DNA of 64,000 nt. It comes from Schlegelella aquatica (GTDB lineage Bacteria; Pseudomonadota; Gammaproteobacteria; Burkholderiales; Burkholderiaceae_C). Where the stretch lies: the NCBI RefSeq assembly GCF_026013905.1, contig NZ_CP110257.1, positions 992,001 to 1,056,000 of the forward strand, given 5' to 3'. This document shows, piece by piece, positions 26,412 through 35,360 of the stretch. The position numbers were made by a program, and so were the translations under genes. The notes under the pieces are model-generated. The model was given only the letters and a program-made list of their open reading frames with translations. It did not search any database and was not told the DNA's origin. Position 1 is the first letter of the stretch. Each line of letters starts with the position of its first letter.

Positions 26412-27521
26412 TCAGGCAGCGCTTCCGGCGCGCAGGAAGGCCATGAGCCGGCGCTCCGCCGGCGTGAGTGCGCGCGGAGCCTTCCCGGCCGCTCGGGGCG
26501 ATTGCAGCTTGCCTTCGAGGAAGGCCTCCACGATCTTCGGGTGGACGTAGGACTTGCGGCATACCGCCACGGTGTTGCCCAGGCGCTCGGCCACCTGCGA
26601 GAGCGCCGCCTTGACCATCCGCTTGGCTTCGGTGGGGCTGGAGGCGGTGAGCGAGCCCAGTTGCTCCAAGGCCTGCACGCTGCCGTGCCAGGTGCGGAAA
26701 TCCTTCGCCGTGAAGTCGCTGCCGCCGATGTCACGCAGGTAGTCGTTCACGTCGGTGGAGCCGACCGAGCGGATCTCGCCGGCCTCGTCGAGGTACTGGA
26801 AGAGGTCCTGTCCCGGCAGCTCCTGGCAGCGCCGCACGATGCGTGCGAGCTGGCGGTCGGTGACGGCGATGTCGTGCAACACGCCGCTCTTGCCCTTGAA
26901 CTTGAGGCGCAAGGTGTCACCGCGCACCGCCGCGTGCCGCGTGCGCAGCGTGGTCAGGCCGAAGGAGCCGTTCTCGCGGGCGTACTCGTCGTTGCCGACG
27001 CGGATGAAGGTCGTGTCCAGCAGCTGCACCAGTGCTGCCAGTACCTTCTCGCGCGGCAGCCCGCGCAAGGCGAGATGCCGGCGCACCCGGGCCCGGATGC
27101 GCGGCAGGGCCTCGCCGAACGCCAGCATCCGGTCGAACTTGTCGCAGTCGCGCAGGACCTGCCAGTACGGGTGGTATCGGTACTGCTTGCGCCCGCGCGC
27201 GTCGCGTCCGGTGGCCTGCAAGTGCCCGTCGGCGCGCGGGCAGATCCACACGTCGGTGTAAGCCGGCGGGATGGCCAGGCTGCGGATGCGGCGCAGTGCG
27301 GCTTCGTCGCGCAGGGGCCGGCCTTCGGTGTCCAGGTACTCGAACGCGTCGCCCCGGCGTACGCGGCGGTAGCCGGGCATGGTGTCGTTGACGTAGACGA
27401 GTTTCGGAGGGGGCTGGTCCAGGAGCTCTTTGAGGGCCCGCGACAGGCGCCGGTCGACCCGCACGGCCGTGCCGGGTCGCGGGCTCGCCGTGGGCTGCGC
27501 TTCCTGCAGCGCCCCGTTCAT
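26412..27521 (-). CDS. DNA topoisomerase IB
   Basis: A 369-residue eukaryote/poxvirus-like type IB topoisomerase, which nicks and reseals one DNA strand through a 3'-phosphotyrosine. The N-terminal domain has the YVNDTMPGYRRVRRGDAFEY stretch. The catalytic domain contains KDFRTWHGSV (Arg and His contributors) and the tyrosine in CRKSYVHPKIVEAFLEG near residue 325. ATG 27521 lies 6 bp after the lipoprotein stop, so it is the last gene of a minus-strand trio. Bacterial members are accessory topoisomerases. Confidence 0.93.
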   Translation of the reverse strand: MNGALQEAQPTASPRPGTAVRVDRRLSRALKELLDQPPPKLVYVNDTMPGYRRVRRGDAFEYLDTEGRPLRDEAALRRIRSLAIPPAYTDVWICPRADGHLQATGRDARGRKQYRYHPYWQVLRDCDKFDRMLAFGEALPRIRARVRRHLALRGLPREKVLAALVQLLDTTFIRVGNDEYARENGSFGLTTLRTRHAAVRGDTLRLKFKGKSGVLHDIAVTDRQLARIVRRCQELPGQDLFQYLDEAGEIRSVGSTDVNDYLRDIGGSDFTAKDFRTWHGSVQALEQLGSLTASSPTEAKRMVKAALSQVAERLGNTVAVCRKSYVHPKIVEAFLEGKLQSPRAAGKAPRALTPAERRLMAFLRAGSAA

Positions 27522-27527
27522 CGAGGA

Positions 27528-27968
27528 TCAAGGCCGGCTGGCTCCCGCCGGAGGCGTGCCTCCCGCGGGGTTGGTCGCAGCGCTGGCCGCTGCAGCGCTG
27601 CCACCCACGGTGCCTGAGGGCGACGAGCCCGGGGTCCCCGCGGCGCTGCCGCTGCCGGCGGCGCTGCCGGTGCCGGTCGCGCGGCCACTGGCGGTCGCGC
27701 TGCCCATGCCGGTCGTCCCGTCTGCCGCATTGCCGGTCGGCCCGGTGCCCGTCGCGCCGGAGGTGCCGGTGTCACTCGGGCTTCCGGTGGCCGCCGGGGC
27801 GCCGTCCCCGCTCGTCGGTGTGGGGGTGGGAGCGGGGGCGCTTTGCTCCGGGCCCTGCGTCGTGGAGGAGGGCGGATTGGGACGGCAACCGGCGAGCGCG
27901 GCGGCTGCCATCAGCGTTCCCACCACGAGGAGGCGGTGCGGCCGCCGCAGGAGCGCGGGATCGTTCAT
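27528..27968 (-). CDS. Low-complexity lipoprotein, function unknown
   Basis: A 146-residue protein with a lipoprotein signal ending in LAGC near residue 29, so it should be lipid-anchored. After the Cys nearly everything is Pro, Ser, Thr, Gly and Ala in short degenerate repeats (TGSAAGSGSAAG and similar), which predicts an unstructured linker with no fold. ATG 27968 is chosen because it directly precedes the signal peptide. It sits between a DUF2383-type gene (11 bp upstream) and topoisomerase IB. The sequence gives no hint of function; low-complexity tails may vary in length between strains. Confidence 0.72.
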   Translation of the reverse strand: MNDPALLRRPHRLLVVGTLMAAAALAGCRPNPPSSTTQGPEQSAPAPTPTPTSGDGAPAATGSPSDTGTSGATGTGPTGNAADGTTGMGSATASGRATGTGSAAGSGSAAGTPGSSPSGTVGGSAAAASAATNPAGGTPPAGASRP

Positions 27969-27979
27969 CCCAGGTCTCC

Positions 27980-28435
27980 TCACGCCGTCTGCGCGCGGTA
28001 ACGCTCGCGCAGAGCCTTGATCTGGTCGTGCGTGCGCCGGGCCCCGTCGTAGTGGCGCTGCAACAACTCCCGCACATCGGGGGGCAGCTCTTTCTGCAGC
28101 GCATTGCGGTAGCGCGCCACGCCTGCATCCTCGCCGCGCTCGCACTCCTCCAGCATCGCCAGGTCGCTGTGAGTGCTGAGGTTGCCCCGCAGCGATACCC
28201 AGCCGCGATGCAGCGCCCCCGCGGCCGTGCCGCCGCTGTCCGGGCGGCCGCCGTAGCGCGCGAGGCAGCTCTCGAGTTCCTGCGCGGCACGCTCGCAAGC
28301 GGCGGAGCGCTCGGTGAACAAGCTCTTGAGCTCCTGCGATTGCACATGCTTGGCGCACTCGGCGAAGCCCAGCGCGCCGTCGCGCGAGTTCTCGATGAGG
28401 TCTTTGAGCAGGTCGGCCACGTCCTTGGTGTCCAT
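27980..28435 (-). CDS. PA2169-type four-helix-bundle protein (DUF2383)
   Basis: A 151-residue, almost wholly helical soluble protein resembling the PA2169/DUF2383 ferritin-like family. Glu/His-bearing helices (DGALGFAECAKHVQSQELK and LAMLEECERGEDAGVARY) alternate in a four-helix pattern. Family members are stress-associated and of unknown biochemical role. ATG 28435 has AAGGAG six bases upstream. It is the first gene of the trio with the lipoprotein and topoisomerase IB. Confidence 0.85.
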   Translation of the reverse strand: MDTKDVADLLKDLIENSRDGALGFAECAKHVQSQELKSLFTERSAACERAAQELESCLARYGGRPDSGGTAAGALHRGWVSLRGNLSTHSDLAMLEECERGEDAGVARYRNALQKELPPDVRELLQRHYDGARRTHDQIKALRERYRAQTA

Positions 28436-28715
28436 GGGGGCTCCTTTCTGGCACAGATGGGCCCGCACGGAGGCGGGCGACACCCTCACGGGGCAGTTGG
28501 CGTGCCCGCGCCACGACGCCCCCTCCCAGCAAATCCCGGGCACGTGTCTTGCCTCCCTGACGACAGTGATGATTCAGTCACGTTTGAAGACGAAGCGACA
28601 CACTAGGCAAAGGGCTCGCACACCGCACGCGAAGGGCAGTTCGGAACGGCCCGCGCGCCCCCCGATGTCGGGCGCGAGTTCCCGCTTCACGCCGCGCCTT
28701 TCCCGAAGAGAACCG

Positions 28716-29849
28716 ATGCCTGCCCATTTGCTCGACGCGACGATGTTCTGGAGTGCCACGAGCGGTGGGGTGCGTCGCTACATCCAGGCCAAGCGTCAAT
28801 GGCTGCACCGCCACACCGATTGGCGCCACACCATCGCGGCGCCGGTGGTCGATACCGAGCACATGCTGCGCGTCCCGGGACCGCCGCTGCCGTTTTCCCA
28901 CGGCTATCGGATGCCCTGGGACCGCAGGCAGTGTGCCCGGCTCCTCGAGGCGGCCCGCCCCGACGTGCTCGAAGCCGGCGACCCTTACCGCCTCGCATGG
29001 GCGGTGGTGGACGCTGCGCGGGCTTTGCAGGTGCCCTGCATCGCGTTCTGCCACTCCAACCTGGAGGCCTTCGCGGCTCAACTGCTGGGCGGATGGGCCC
29101 GGCGGCCCGCCCGCGCCTACATGGCCCGCCTGTACCGACGTTTCGACCTCGTGCTGGCGCCGAGCGAGTCGATGCGCGCGCGGCTGGCCGAGCTCGGCGT
29201 GGCGCGGGTCGAACGCCAGCCGCTCGGCGTGGACACCCAAGTCTTCCATCCCCGCCGGCACGACGCGGTGTGGCGCGCCTCGCTGGCGCTGCCCGGACAT
29301 TGCCGCTTGCTCGTCTACACCGGCCGATTCGCCCCCGAGAAGCACTTGGACGTGCTCAGTGCCGCGGTGGCGCGGCTCGGTCCTCCCTACGTGCTGCTGG
29401 CCCTCGGCGCGGGGCCGACGCCGCCGCGCGGCGAGCGGGTCATCGTGCGGCGCTTCGAGCACGATCCCCTGCGCCTGGCCCGCGTGCTGGCCAGTGCCGA
29501 CCTCTACGTGCATGCGGGCGACCAGGAGACCTTCGGCCTCGCGCCGCTGGAGGCCATGGCCTGCGGAGTGCCCGTCGTGGCCCGGGACTGCGCCGGCATG
29601 GCCGAGCTGGTGGACGAAGCGGTGGGCCAGCCGGTCCACCGGGGCGACGCGCAGGCCTATGCCGAAGCGATCGCCGCCTGCTTCGAGCGCGATCGGGCGG
29701 GGCTGGCGGCCGCCGCCCGGGCGCGCGCGGAGGGTTACGACTGGGGCGCCGTGTTCCCTGGCTTGTGGGCCCGCTATCGCCGGCTCCTGGGCCTCGGGCA
29801 GGCATCGGCCGAGGCGCCCCTGTCATGCGCTCCGGGGACACAGGCATGA
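28716..29849 (+). CDS. Glycosyltransferase family 4 (GT-B fold)
   Basis: A 377-residue retaining glycosyltransferase. The acceptor half begins with a substrate loop SATSGGVRRYIQAKR. The donor half has YTGRFAPEKHLDVL and the nucleotide-sugar EX7E-type region GDQETFGLAPLEAMACGVPVV near residue 275. Start ATG 28716 follows GAAGAG. The stop overlaps the DUF2334 gene (ATGATG). With the second GT, a PAP2 phosphatase and a UDP-sugar enzyme nearby, it likely acts in surface glycan or glycolipid synthesis; the sugar and acceptor are unknown. Confidence 0.87.
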   Translation: MPAHLLDATMFWSATSGGVRRYIQAKRQWLHRHTDWRHTIAAPVVDTEHMLRVPGPPLPFSHGYRMPWDRRQCARLLEAARPDVLEAGDPYRLAWAVVDAARALQVPCIAFCHSNLEAFAAQLLGGWARRPARAYMARLYRRFDLVLAPSESMRARLAELGVARVERQPLGVDTQVFHPRRHDAVWRASLALPGHCRLLVYTGRFAPEKHLDVLSAAVARLGPPYVLLALGAGPTPPRGERVIVRRFEHDPLRLARVLASADLYVHAGDQETFGLAPLEAMACGVPVVARDCAGMAELVDEAVGQPVHRGDAQAYAEAIAACFERDRAGLAAAARARAEGYDWGAVFPGLWARYRRLLGLGQASAEAPLSCAPGTQA

Positions 29850-30670
29850 TGGAGCCGAGTCTGTGCGTGGTGTTGCACGACGTCTCGCCCGTCACCTGGG
29901 CCGCGTGCCAGCGCGTGATCGATGCGGTCGGCGAGGTCGCCCCCGTGCCGATGACCTTGCTCGCGGTGCCCCGCTATCACGGCGCCCCGCGCGATCCCGC
30001 TTTCGAGGACCTGCTCACGCGCCGTTGCGAGTGCGGCGACGAACTCGCCTTGCACGGCTACACGCACCTCGACGACGGCCGGCCGAGCGGGGTGGTGGAC
30101 GCGCTGCGCCGCCGTTGGTACACCGCCGGTGAGGGCGAGTTCGCCTCGCTGCGGGCGGACGATGCGGCTGGGCGCCTGCTGGCCGGGGCCCGCTGGTTCC
30201 AGGAGAACCGCTGGCCCCTCTACGGCTTCGTTGCCCCGGCCTGGCTGATGAGCCCGGGCACCTGGGAGGCCCTGGCCCTCCTGCCGCTGACGTACACCGC
30301 CACCTTGCGGCGCCTGTACGCCTTGCCGCGCCGGCACATGCTCACGAGCCAGAGCATCGTGTACTCGACCCGGGCGCGGTGGCGGCGCGCCACATCGCTC
30401 ATGTGGAACCGCGCGCTGCACCACGCCGGGCAGGACGCGCAGATGCTCGTGCGGTTCGAACTGCATCCTCACGACGCGGACTACCCCATCATCCGTCGCT
30501 CCTGGCAGCGCCTGCTCGCGTGGCACCTGCAGTACCGCCGCGCGTACACGGTGGCGGACTTCGTCAGGCAGTGGCAGGGCAGCCTCGACGTCCCGACCGC
30601 GCCGATGACCTACCACCAGGCGCCTTCGGCCCCCGCCTTCAGAACAGAGCGAGCACCCCGCCAGCCATGA
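29846..30670 (+). CDS. DUF2334 polysaccharide-deacetylase-like protein
   Basis: A 274-residue protein with the NodB-like (beta/alpha)7 fold of DUF2334. The N-terminal strand has VVLHDVSPVTW (Asp at the metal site), then ELALHGYTHLDD (His pair) and a late HPHDAD. DUF2334 proteins are thought to deacetylate glycans or glycolipids, without much direct evidence. ATG 29846 overlaps the upstream glycosyltransferase stop and has GGGGA seven bases before it. The 3' end overlaps the convergent PAP2 gene by 32 bp. Confidence 0.85.
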   Translation: MMEPSLCVVLHDVSPVTWAACQRVIDAVGEVAPVPMTLLAVPRYHGAPRDPAFEDLLTRRCECGDELALHGYTHLDDGRPSGVVDALRRRWYTAGEGEFASLRADDAAGRLLAGARWFQENRWPLYGFVAPAWLMSPGTWEALALLPLTYTATLRRLYALPRRHMLTSQSIVYSTRARWRRATSLMWNRALHHAGQDAQMLVRFELHPHDADYPIIRRSWQRLLAWHLQYRRAYTVADFVRQWQGSLDVPTAPMTYHQAPSAPAFRTERAPRQP

Positions 30671-31277
30671 GCGCGCCGATCAGGGCGCCGGCCAGCACGT
30701 CGCTCGGGTAGTGCAGGCCCAGCACCACCCTCGACAGGGCGATGAGCACGGTCAACGGCACCAGCACCCAGGCCAGCCAGGAGTAGTACTCGATCAGCAC
30801 GATCGAGAACGCCACCGCGTGCAGGGTGTGCCCGGAGGGAAAGCTGAACTGGTCGAGCGCGCGGGCACAGGCGCGGATGTCGGCGCAGGCCGCGAAGGGC
30901 CGCGGCCGGCATGCCCAGCGCTTCAGGCCCAGGTACAGCAGCAGGTCCAGCACGCCGAGCACCATCATGCGCAGCGAACAGGCCCATCCGCGGCTGCCGC
31001 CGACGAGCGGCAGCACCGCCATCGTGGCATACCACAGCAGTCCGTCGCTCACGCGGCTGACGACGGCGAACAGCATCAGCGCGCCGCGGATCTCCACCGC
31101 ACGGTGGAGCCGGCGCGTCCAGGCGAGGTCGTGCTCCAGCCACGTCCGGGGGGCCGGCCCCGACCGGGCGCTCGGCGCGGCCCTCGCAGCGTCGTCGCGA
31201 TCGGAAGATGGCGCAGCCCCGGGGGGCAGCACGTCAAACCGACCAGGCAGTGCGGGCAGGCGCAATTTCCACCGCAT
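30639..31277 (-). CDS. PAP2-superfamily membrane phosphatase
   Basis: A membrane protein of about 212 residues with the three phosphatase motifs of the PAP2/vanadium haloperoxidase family: KRWACRPRP, FPSGHT and SRVVLGLHYPSD. It should dephosphorylate a lipid phosphate such as undecaprenyl diphosphate or phosphatidate on the outer face of the inner membrane. Starts at 31277 or 31286 (both ATG) overlap the 3' end of the upstream glycosyltransferase by 40-50 bp, implying coupled expression. No good ribosome site helps choose. Confidence 0.85.
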   Translation of the reverse strand: MRWKLRLPALPGRFDVLPPGAAPSSDRDDAARAAPSARSGPAPRTWLEHDLAWTRRLHRAVEIRGALMLFAVVSRVSDGLLWYATMAVLPLVGGSRGWACSLRMMVLGVLDLLLYLGLKRWACRPRPFAACADIRACARALDQFSFPSGHTLHAVAFSIVLIEYYSWLAWVLVPLTVLIALSRVVLGLHYPSDVLAGALIGALMAGGVLALF

Positions 31278-32391
31278 CGGCAGCATCCAGCAGGTGGGAC
31301 TCGAAACGCCCGAGCACCGCGGGCCATCCCAGCGTGAGCGCCACACGGCGCGCCGCGGCCCTCATCTCGCGCAGGTCGGTCCAGGGGTCGGCCAGCGAGC
31401 ACGCGGCGCCCACGAAGCCGGCCGCGTCTTTCGGGCGTACCAGAAGGCCGCTCTCGCAGTCCTCGATGTGCTCGCCGGCCGCGCCCGCGTCGAACGCGAG
31501 GACGGCCAGGCCCGAGGCCATCGCCTCCAGCACCACGTTTCCGAAGGTGTCGCTCAGGCTCGGGAAGAGGAAGATGTCGGCGCTGGCATAGTGACGGGCG
31601 AGGTCGTCCCCGCGCTTCACCCCGACGAACCGAACCTGCGGAAACTCGCGCTCCCAGCGCGCACGCATCGGGCCGTCACCCACCACCACCATGCGCGCCT
31701 CGGGACGCTGCCGCTGCATCGCGGCAAAGGCCCCCAACGCGAGGTCCACGTTCTTCTCGGCCGCCAGCCGGCCCACGTACAGCACCACCGGCGTGCGGTC
31801 GTCGGCCCCCCATTCGTGGCGCAAGGCGGCGCTTCGATGCTCGGGGGAGAAGTGCTGCGTGTCCACCCCGCGTCCCACCACCACCAACCGCTCGAAACGC
31901 CGCGCCGCCAACTCGCGGCGCACCGAGTGCGTCGGCACGAACGTGCGCCGCGTCGCGTTGTGCAGCCGTCGCAGGTAGGCGCAAACCAGCGGTTCGCACC
32001 ATCCCAGCCCGTAATAGTGACTGTATTGATGGAAATTCGTGCGGAAGTCGCTGGTGGCGGGGATCCGCAACTGCGCTGCGGCCTGCACCGCGGCCCACCC
32101 CAGAGGGCCGGGCGTGGCCACGTGGACGAGCTGCGGGCGCAGGCGCAACCAACGCTGACGCAGCGAGCGCGTCCAGGCCACACCGAAGCGCAGGTCCCGG
32201 TACATGGGAATGGGCAGGCCGAAGGTGCGCCATTCGTCCCCGGTGCACCGGGCGGGCTCGTGCGGCTGACGAGGCCGCACGAGCTCGACCTCGTGCCCGC
32301 ACGAGCGCAGGTAGTCGACCGTCCGCTGCACCGTCAGCGCCACGCCGTTGAGCTCCGGCGGATAGGTTTCGGTGACATAGGCGATGCGCAC
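31234..32391 (-). CDS. Glycosyltransferase family 4 (MgtA/PimB-like)
   Basis: A 385-residue GT-B enzyme. The N-terminus RIAYVTETYPPELNGVALT is the typical acceptor-side opening of the alpha-mannosyltransferase-like GT4 group. The donor site includes VLYVGRLAAEKNVDLAL and the SDTFGNVVLEAMASG motif near residue 300. The GTG at 32391 directly precedes this conserved opening and has a G-rich stretch upstream; an open extension further 5' is not conserved in character. It shares a transcript with the PAP2 gene and probably builds a lipid-linked sugar. Confidence 0.87.
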   Translation of the reverse strand: MRIAYVTETYPPELNGVALTVQRTVDYLRSCGHEVELVRPRQPHEPARCTGDEWRTFGLPIPMYRDLRFGVAWTRSLRQRWLRLRPQLVHVATPGPLGWAAVQAAAQLRIPATSDFRTNFHQYSHYYGLGWCEPLVCAYLRRLHNATRRTFVPTHSVRRELAARRFERLVVVGRGVDTQHFSPEHRSAALRHEWGADDRTPVVLYVGRLAAEKNVDLALGAFAAMQRQRPEARMVVVGDGPMRARWEREFPQVRFVGVKRGDDLARHYASADIFLFPSLSDTFGNVVLEAMASGLAVLAFDAGAAGEHIEDCESGLLVRPKDAAGFVGAACSLADPWTDLREMRAAARRVALTLGWPAVLGRFESHLLDAADAVEIAPARTAWSV

Positions 32392-32516
32392 GGTCGACCC
32401 CCCTGTGGGTGTATGAGAGCGAAGCCGGAAGAGCAAGAACAGTGCCCGGGCGGCATCGCCGCGCGCTTCTCGGCATGAAGGGTGCTTCAGCATGCGCCCG
32501 ATCGAAGGCCCTTGGC

Positions 32517-33335
32517 ATGCCCGACTACAGCTGGACGAGAACGTTACAAAGTTTGGACATCCACCTCTTCACCGTGGGAGGCGCTTCTTTCACGGCGCTG
32601 TCGGTCGTGAAGCTGGTCGCCGCGCTGGTGCTGCTGTTCCTGGCAGCCGGCTGGGTGCGGCACTTCATCGAGCGGCGCGCCCTTCGCCGCTTCCAGATGG
32701 ACGAGGGCACGCGCCAGTCCATCGGCGCCGTCACCCGCTACGCCGTGCTGGTGATCGGTCTGGTCGTCGTGTTGCAGAACGCCGGCATCAACCTCACCGC
32801 CTTCAGCGTGGTGGCCGGTGCCTTGGGCGTGGGCATCGGCTTCGGGTTGCAGAACCTTTTCAGCAACTTCATCAGCGGCCTCATCATCATGCTCGAGCGG
32901 CCCATCAAGGTCGGCGACCGGGTGGAACTCGCCGGCGTCGAGGGCGTGGTGCGCGAGATCGGCGCGCGGCGCACGACGGTCGTGACGAACGACAACGTCG
33001 CCATCCTGGTGCCCAATCAGAAGTTCATCACCGACAACGTCATCAACCAGCTCTACCTCGAACGCGAGATCCGCCTGCGAGTGCCCATCAACGTCGCTCC
33101 CACGGCGGGCATCCGCGAAGTCGAGCAGCTCTTGCTGGCCGCCGCCGCGGACCACCCGCAGGTCCTGCGCGATCCGCCGCCGCGTGTCCTCCTGCTGTCG
33201 CTGGGCGGTGGCTCCACCGGCTTCGAGCTGCACGTGTGGTTCCACCCGCAGGCCATCCACCGGCAACAACTGCAGAGCGACCTGAACCTGGCCATCGGCG
33301 ACCGCTTGCGCCAGGCGGGCATCGCGGTCGCGTGA
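32517..33335 (+). CDS. Small-conductance mechanosensitive channel, MscS family
   Basis: A 272-residue channel protein: three membrane helices (about 25-45, 65-85 and 95-125), a pore helix with the Gly/Ala packing pattern ([18 protein letters not shown]), then the cytoplasmic beta domain ([25 protein letters not shown]) and an alpha/beta C-terminus. MscS channels open under membrane tension to release solutes on osmotic downshock. ATG 32517 (MPDYSW) is preferred over upstream in-frame starts because GAAGG lies at a suitable distance. It is divergent from the GT4/PAP2 pair. Confidence 0.9.
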   Translation: MPDYSWTRTLQSLDIHLFTVGGASFTALSVVKLVAALVLLFLAAGWVRHFIERRALRRFQMDEGTRQSIGAVTRYAVLVIGLVVVLQNAGINLTAFSVVAGALGVGIGFGLQNLFSNFISGLIIMLERPIKVGDRVELAGVEGVVREIGARRTTVVTNDNVAILVPNQKFITDNVINQLYLEREIRLRVPINVAPTAGIREVEQLLLAAAADHPQVLRDPPPRVLLLSLGGGSTGFELHVWFHPQAIHRQQLQSDLNLAIGDRLRQAGIAVA

Positions 33336-33426
33336 GGGTTCGCGCGGGCCTCGACGAACAGCAGGCGGGCCGCGAGGCACACCGCTTGCTCAGTGGCGCG
33401 GTACCACCACACACCAACGAGCGCTC

Positions 33427-34482
33427 ATGATGGATCCTCGCGACGTCATCGTGGCCGGGGGCGCCGGCTTCCTGGGCAGCCACCTGGTCGACCGACTGAT
33501 CGAAGCCGGGCACCGCATCCGAGTGCTCGACAACTTCTCCACCGGATCGCCCGACAACATCGCCCACCTGCGTGGCCATCGCCGCTTCACGCTGACGGTG
33601 CACGACGTGATCCGCCCGCTGCTTTTGGACGCCGACGGCATCTTCAACTTCGCGTGCCCCGCGAGCCCCGAGCACTACCAGCGCGATCCCGTGCACACCA
33701 CGCTGTCCAGCGCGCTCGGCGTGCATCACATGCTCGAGGAGGCGCGGCGCTGCGGTGCCCGGCTCTTTCAGTCCTCCACGAGCGAGGTCTACGGGGACCC
33801 GGAGGTGCACCCGCAGGTCGAGAGCTACCGAGGCCACGTCAACATGCTCGGCCCCCGCTCGTGCTACGACGAGGGCAAGCGCTGCGCCGAGACCATGTGC
33901 TTCGCCTACCACCGCCAGTACGGCACGCCCGTGCGCATCGCGAGGATCTTCAACACCTACGGCCCACGGATGCAGCCGGGCGACGGGCGGGTGGTCAGCA
34001 ACTTCATCGTGCAGGCCCTGCGAGGGGATGACATCACCATCTACGGCGAAGGGCAGCAGACGCGCAGCTTCTGCTACGTGGACGACCTCGTCGACGGCAT
34101 CCTGCGCCTGATGGACTCCGACGTGGAAGGGCCGCTCAACTTGGGCAATCCGCGCGAAAGCACGATCCTCGAGCTGGCCGAACTCGTGCTGCGCCTGACC
34201 CGCAGCCGCTCCAAGCTCGTGCACAAGCCCCTGCCCGCGGACGATCCCAAGCGCCGGTGCCCCGACATCTCCCGGGCCAAGCGGCTGTTGCACTGGGAGC
34301 CGCGCGTCCCCCTGGAAGACGGTCTCAAGGAGACGGTCGCGTACTTCCGCCAGCGCCTGGGGCTGGGCGCGGTCAGCGTCGCCGTCGGCGCACGCGTGCC
34401 TCGGCCCCCAGGCACCGCGGTGCCCCTGCCGCCGATGCTGGGGCGCCGGGCCGCCTCGCGCGACGAGGGCCTGCGCACCTGA
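33427..34482 (+). CDS. UDP-glucuronate decarboxylase-like NAD-dependent epimerase (UXS type)
   Basis: A 351-residue extended short-chain dehydrogenase. The NAD motif is [10 protein letters not shown] near residue 11, and the catalytic Tyr-Lys pair is in CYDEGKR near residue 150. [13 protein letters not shown] and [16 protein letters not shown] match UDP-xylose synthase, which makes UDP-xylose from UDP-glucuronate. About 35 residues after the domain (Pro-rich, from [14 protein letters not shown]) are extra. Start may be 33427 or 33430. It likely supplies a sugar donor for the neighbouring glycosyltransferases. Confidence 0.87.
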   Translation: MMDPRDVIVAGGAGFLGSHLVDRLIEAGHRIRVLDNFSTGSPDNIAHLRGHRRFTLTVHDVIRPLLLDADGIFNFACPASPEHYQRDPVHTTLSSALGVHHMLEEARRCGARLFQSSTSEVYGDPEVHPQVESYRGHVNMLGPRSCYDEGKRCAETMCFAYHRQYGTPVRIARIFNTYGPRMQPGDGRVVSNFIVQALRGDDITIYGEGQQTRSFCYVDDLVDGILRLMDSDVEGPLNLGNPRESTILELAELVLRLTRSRSKLVHKPLPADDPKRRCPDISRAKRLLHWEPRVPLEDGLKETVAYFRQRLGLGAVSVAVGARVPRPPGTAVPLPPMLGRRAASRDEGLRT

Positions 34483-34624
34483 AAGGACGCTCCGGCTCGG
34501 GCGGCCCGTGCTCAGAGGCGGGCCTTGCTGCTCGCGCGGTCGCTCGCCTGACGACCCCGGGGCCGGCGGCACGCCGCTTGCCAGCCGGGAAAGCGGGCAT
34601 GTGACCAATCGACAGGAGCAGTAC

Positions 34625-35230
34625 ATGAAACGATTCCGTCCCATGTGGCGAACCCTCGCCCTGGCCGCTTGCACCGCGGCTGCCTTCGGGGCCCATGCAC
34701 AGCAAGGCAGCGGCATGCGTGCGGGGGGCACGTCGTGGATTCCGTACACGACCAACGGCTACTTCGGTGTGAACGTGGGCCAGTCCGACTACGGTGGACC
34801 CTGCACGCCCGGCTTCGACTGCGATCGGCGCGACTGGGCCGGCAAGATCTACGTGGGCGGCATGTTCAGCCCGTACTTCGGGGTCGAAGTCGGCTACGCG
34901 TACCTCGGCGAATCCGACCGCCACGGGGGCAGCCTCCGCGCGCAGGGCCTCAATCTGAGCCTGGTGGGCAACGTGCCGGTCGGCCAGGCGGTCGACGTGT
35001 TCGGCAAGGTCGGCACCACCTACGGGTGGACGGACAGCAGCGCCGCGTTCGGCACGGGCGTGCGCACCGGCAGCGAGAACGAGTTCGGCCTGAGCTACGG
35101 CGCGGGGGTGGCGTTCAACATCACCCGCAACTGGGCCGCCGTGCTGGAGTGGGACCGCACCCGCTATCGGTTCGCCGACGGGCGCGAGAACGTGGACATG
35201 TACTCCGCCGGCGTGAGATACCGTTTCTGA
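34625..35230 (+). CDS. Outer-membrane beta-barrel protein (OmpA/OmpW-like)
   Basis: A 201-residue protein with a Sec signal (cut after AAAFGAHAQ near residue 26). It then alternates aromatic beta strands such as YFGVNVGQSDYGG, FGVEVGYAYLGES and VGTTYGWTDSSAAF, finishing in YSAGVRYRF. The terminal Phe is the usual outer-membrane assembly signal. It looks like an eight-stranded barrel. Ligand or role is unknown. ATG 34625 has AGGAG seven bases upstream. It is followed by a 130-bp gap to the convergent ABC transporter in which I see nothing further. Confidence 0.85.
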   Translation: MKRFRPMWRTLALAACTAAAFGAHAQQGSGMRAGGTSWIPYTTNGYFGVNVGQSDYGGPCTPGFDCDRRDWAGKIYVGGMFSPYFGVEVGYAYLGESDRHGGSLRAQGLNLSLVGNVPVGQAVDVFGKVGTTYGWTDSSAAFGTGVRTGSENEFGLSYGAGVAFNITRNWAAVLEWDRTRYRFADGRENVDMYSAGVRYRF

Positions 35231-35360
35231 GGGGGCCGTCTCACGGTCGTCGGGGCTTGATCGCCGCCCGCCTGGCCGGCCGGGTGCCCGTTCGCCGGCA
35301 CACACCCGCTACCGCAGGCTGGCGTGGTGCGGACCCGCCTGGAACGCACGCCCCTGGGCG

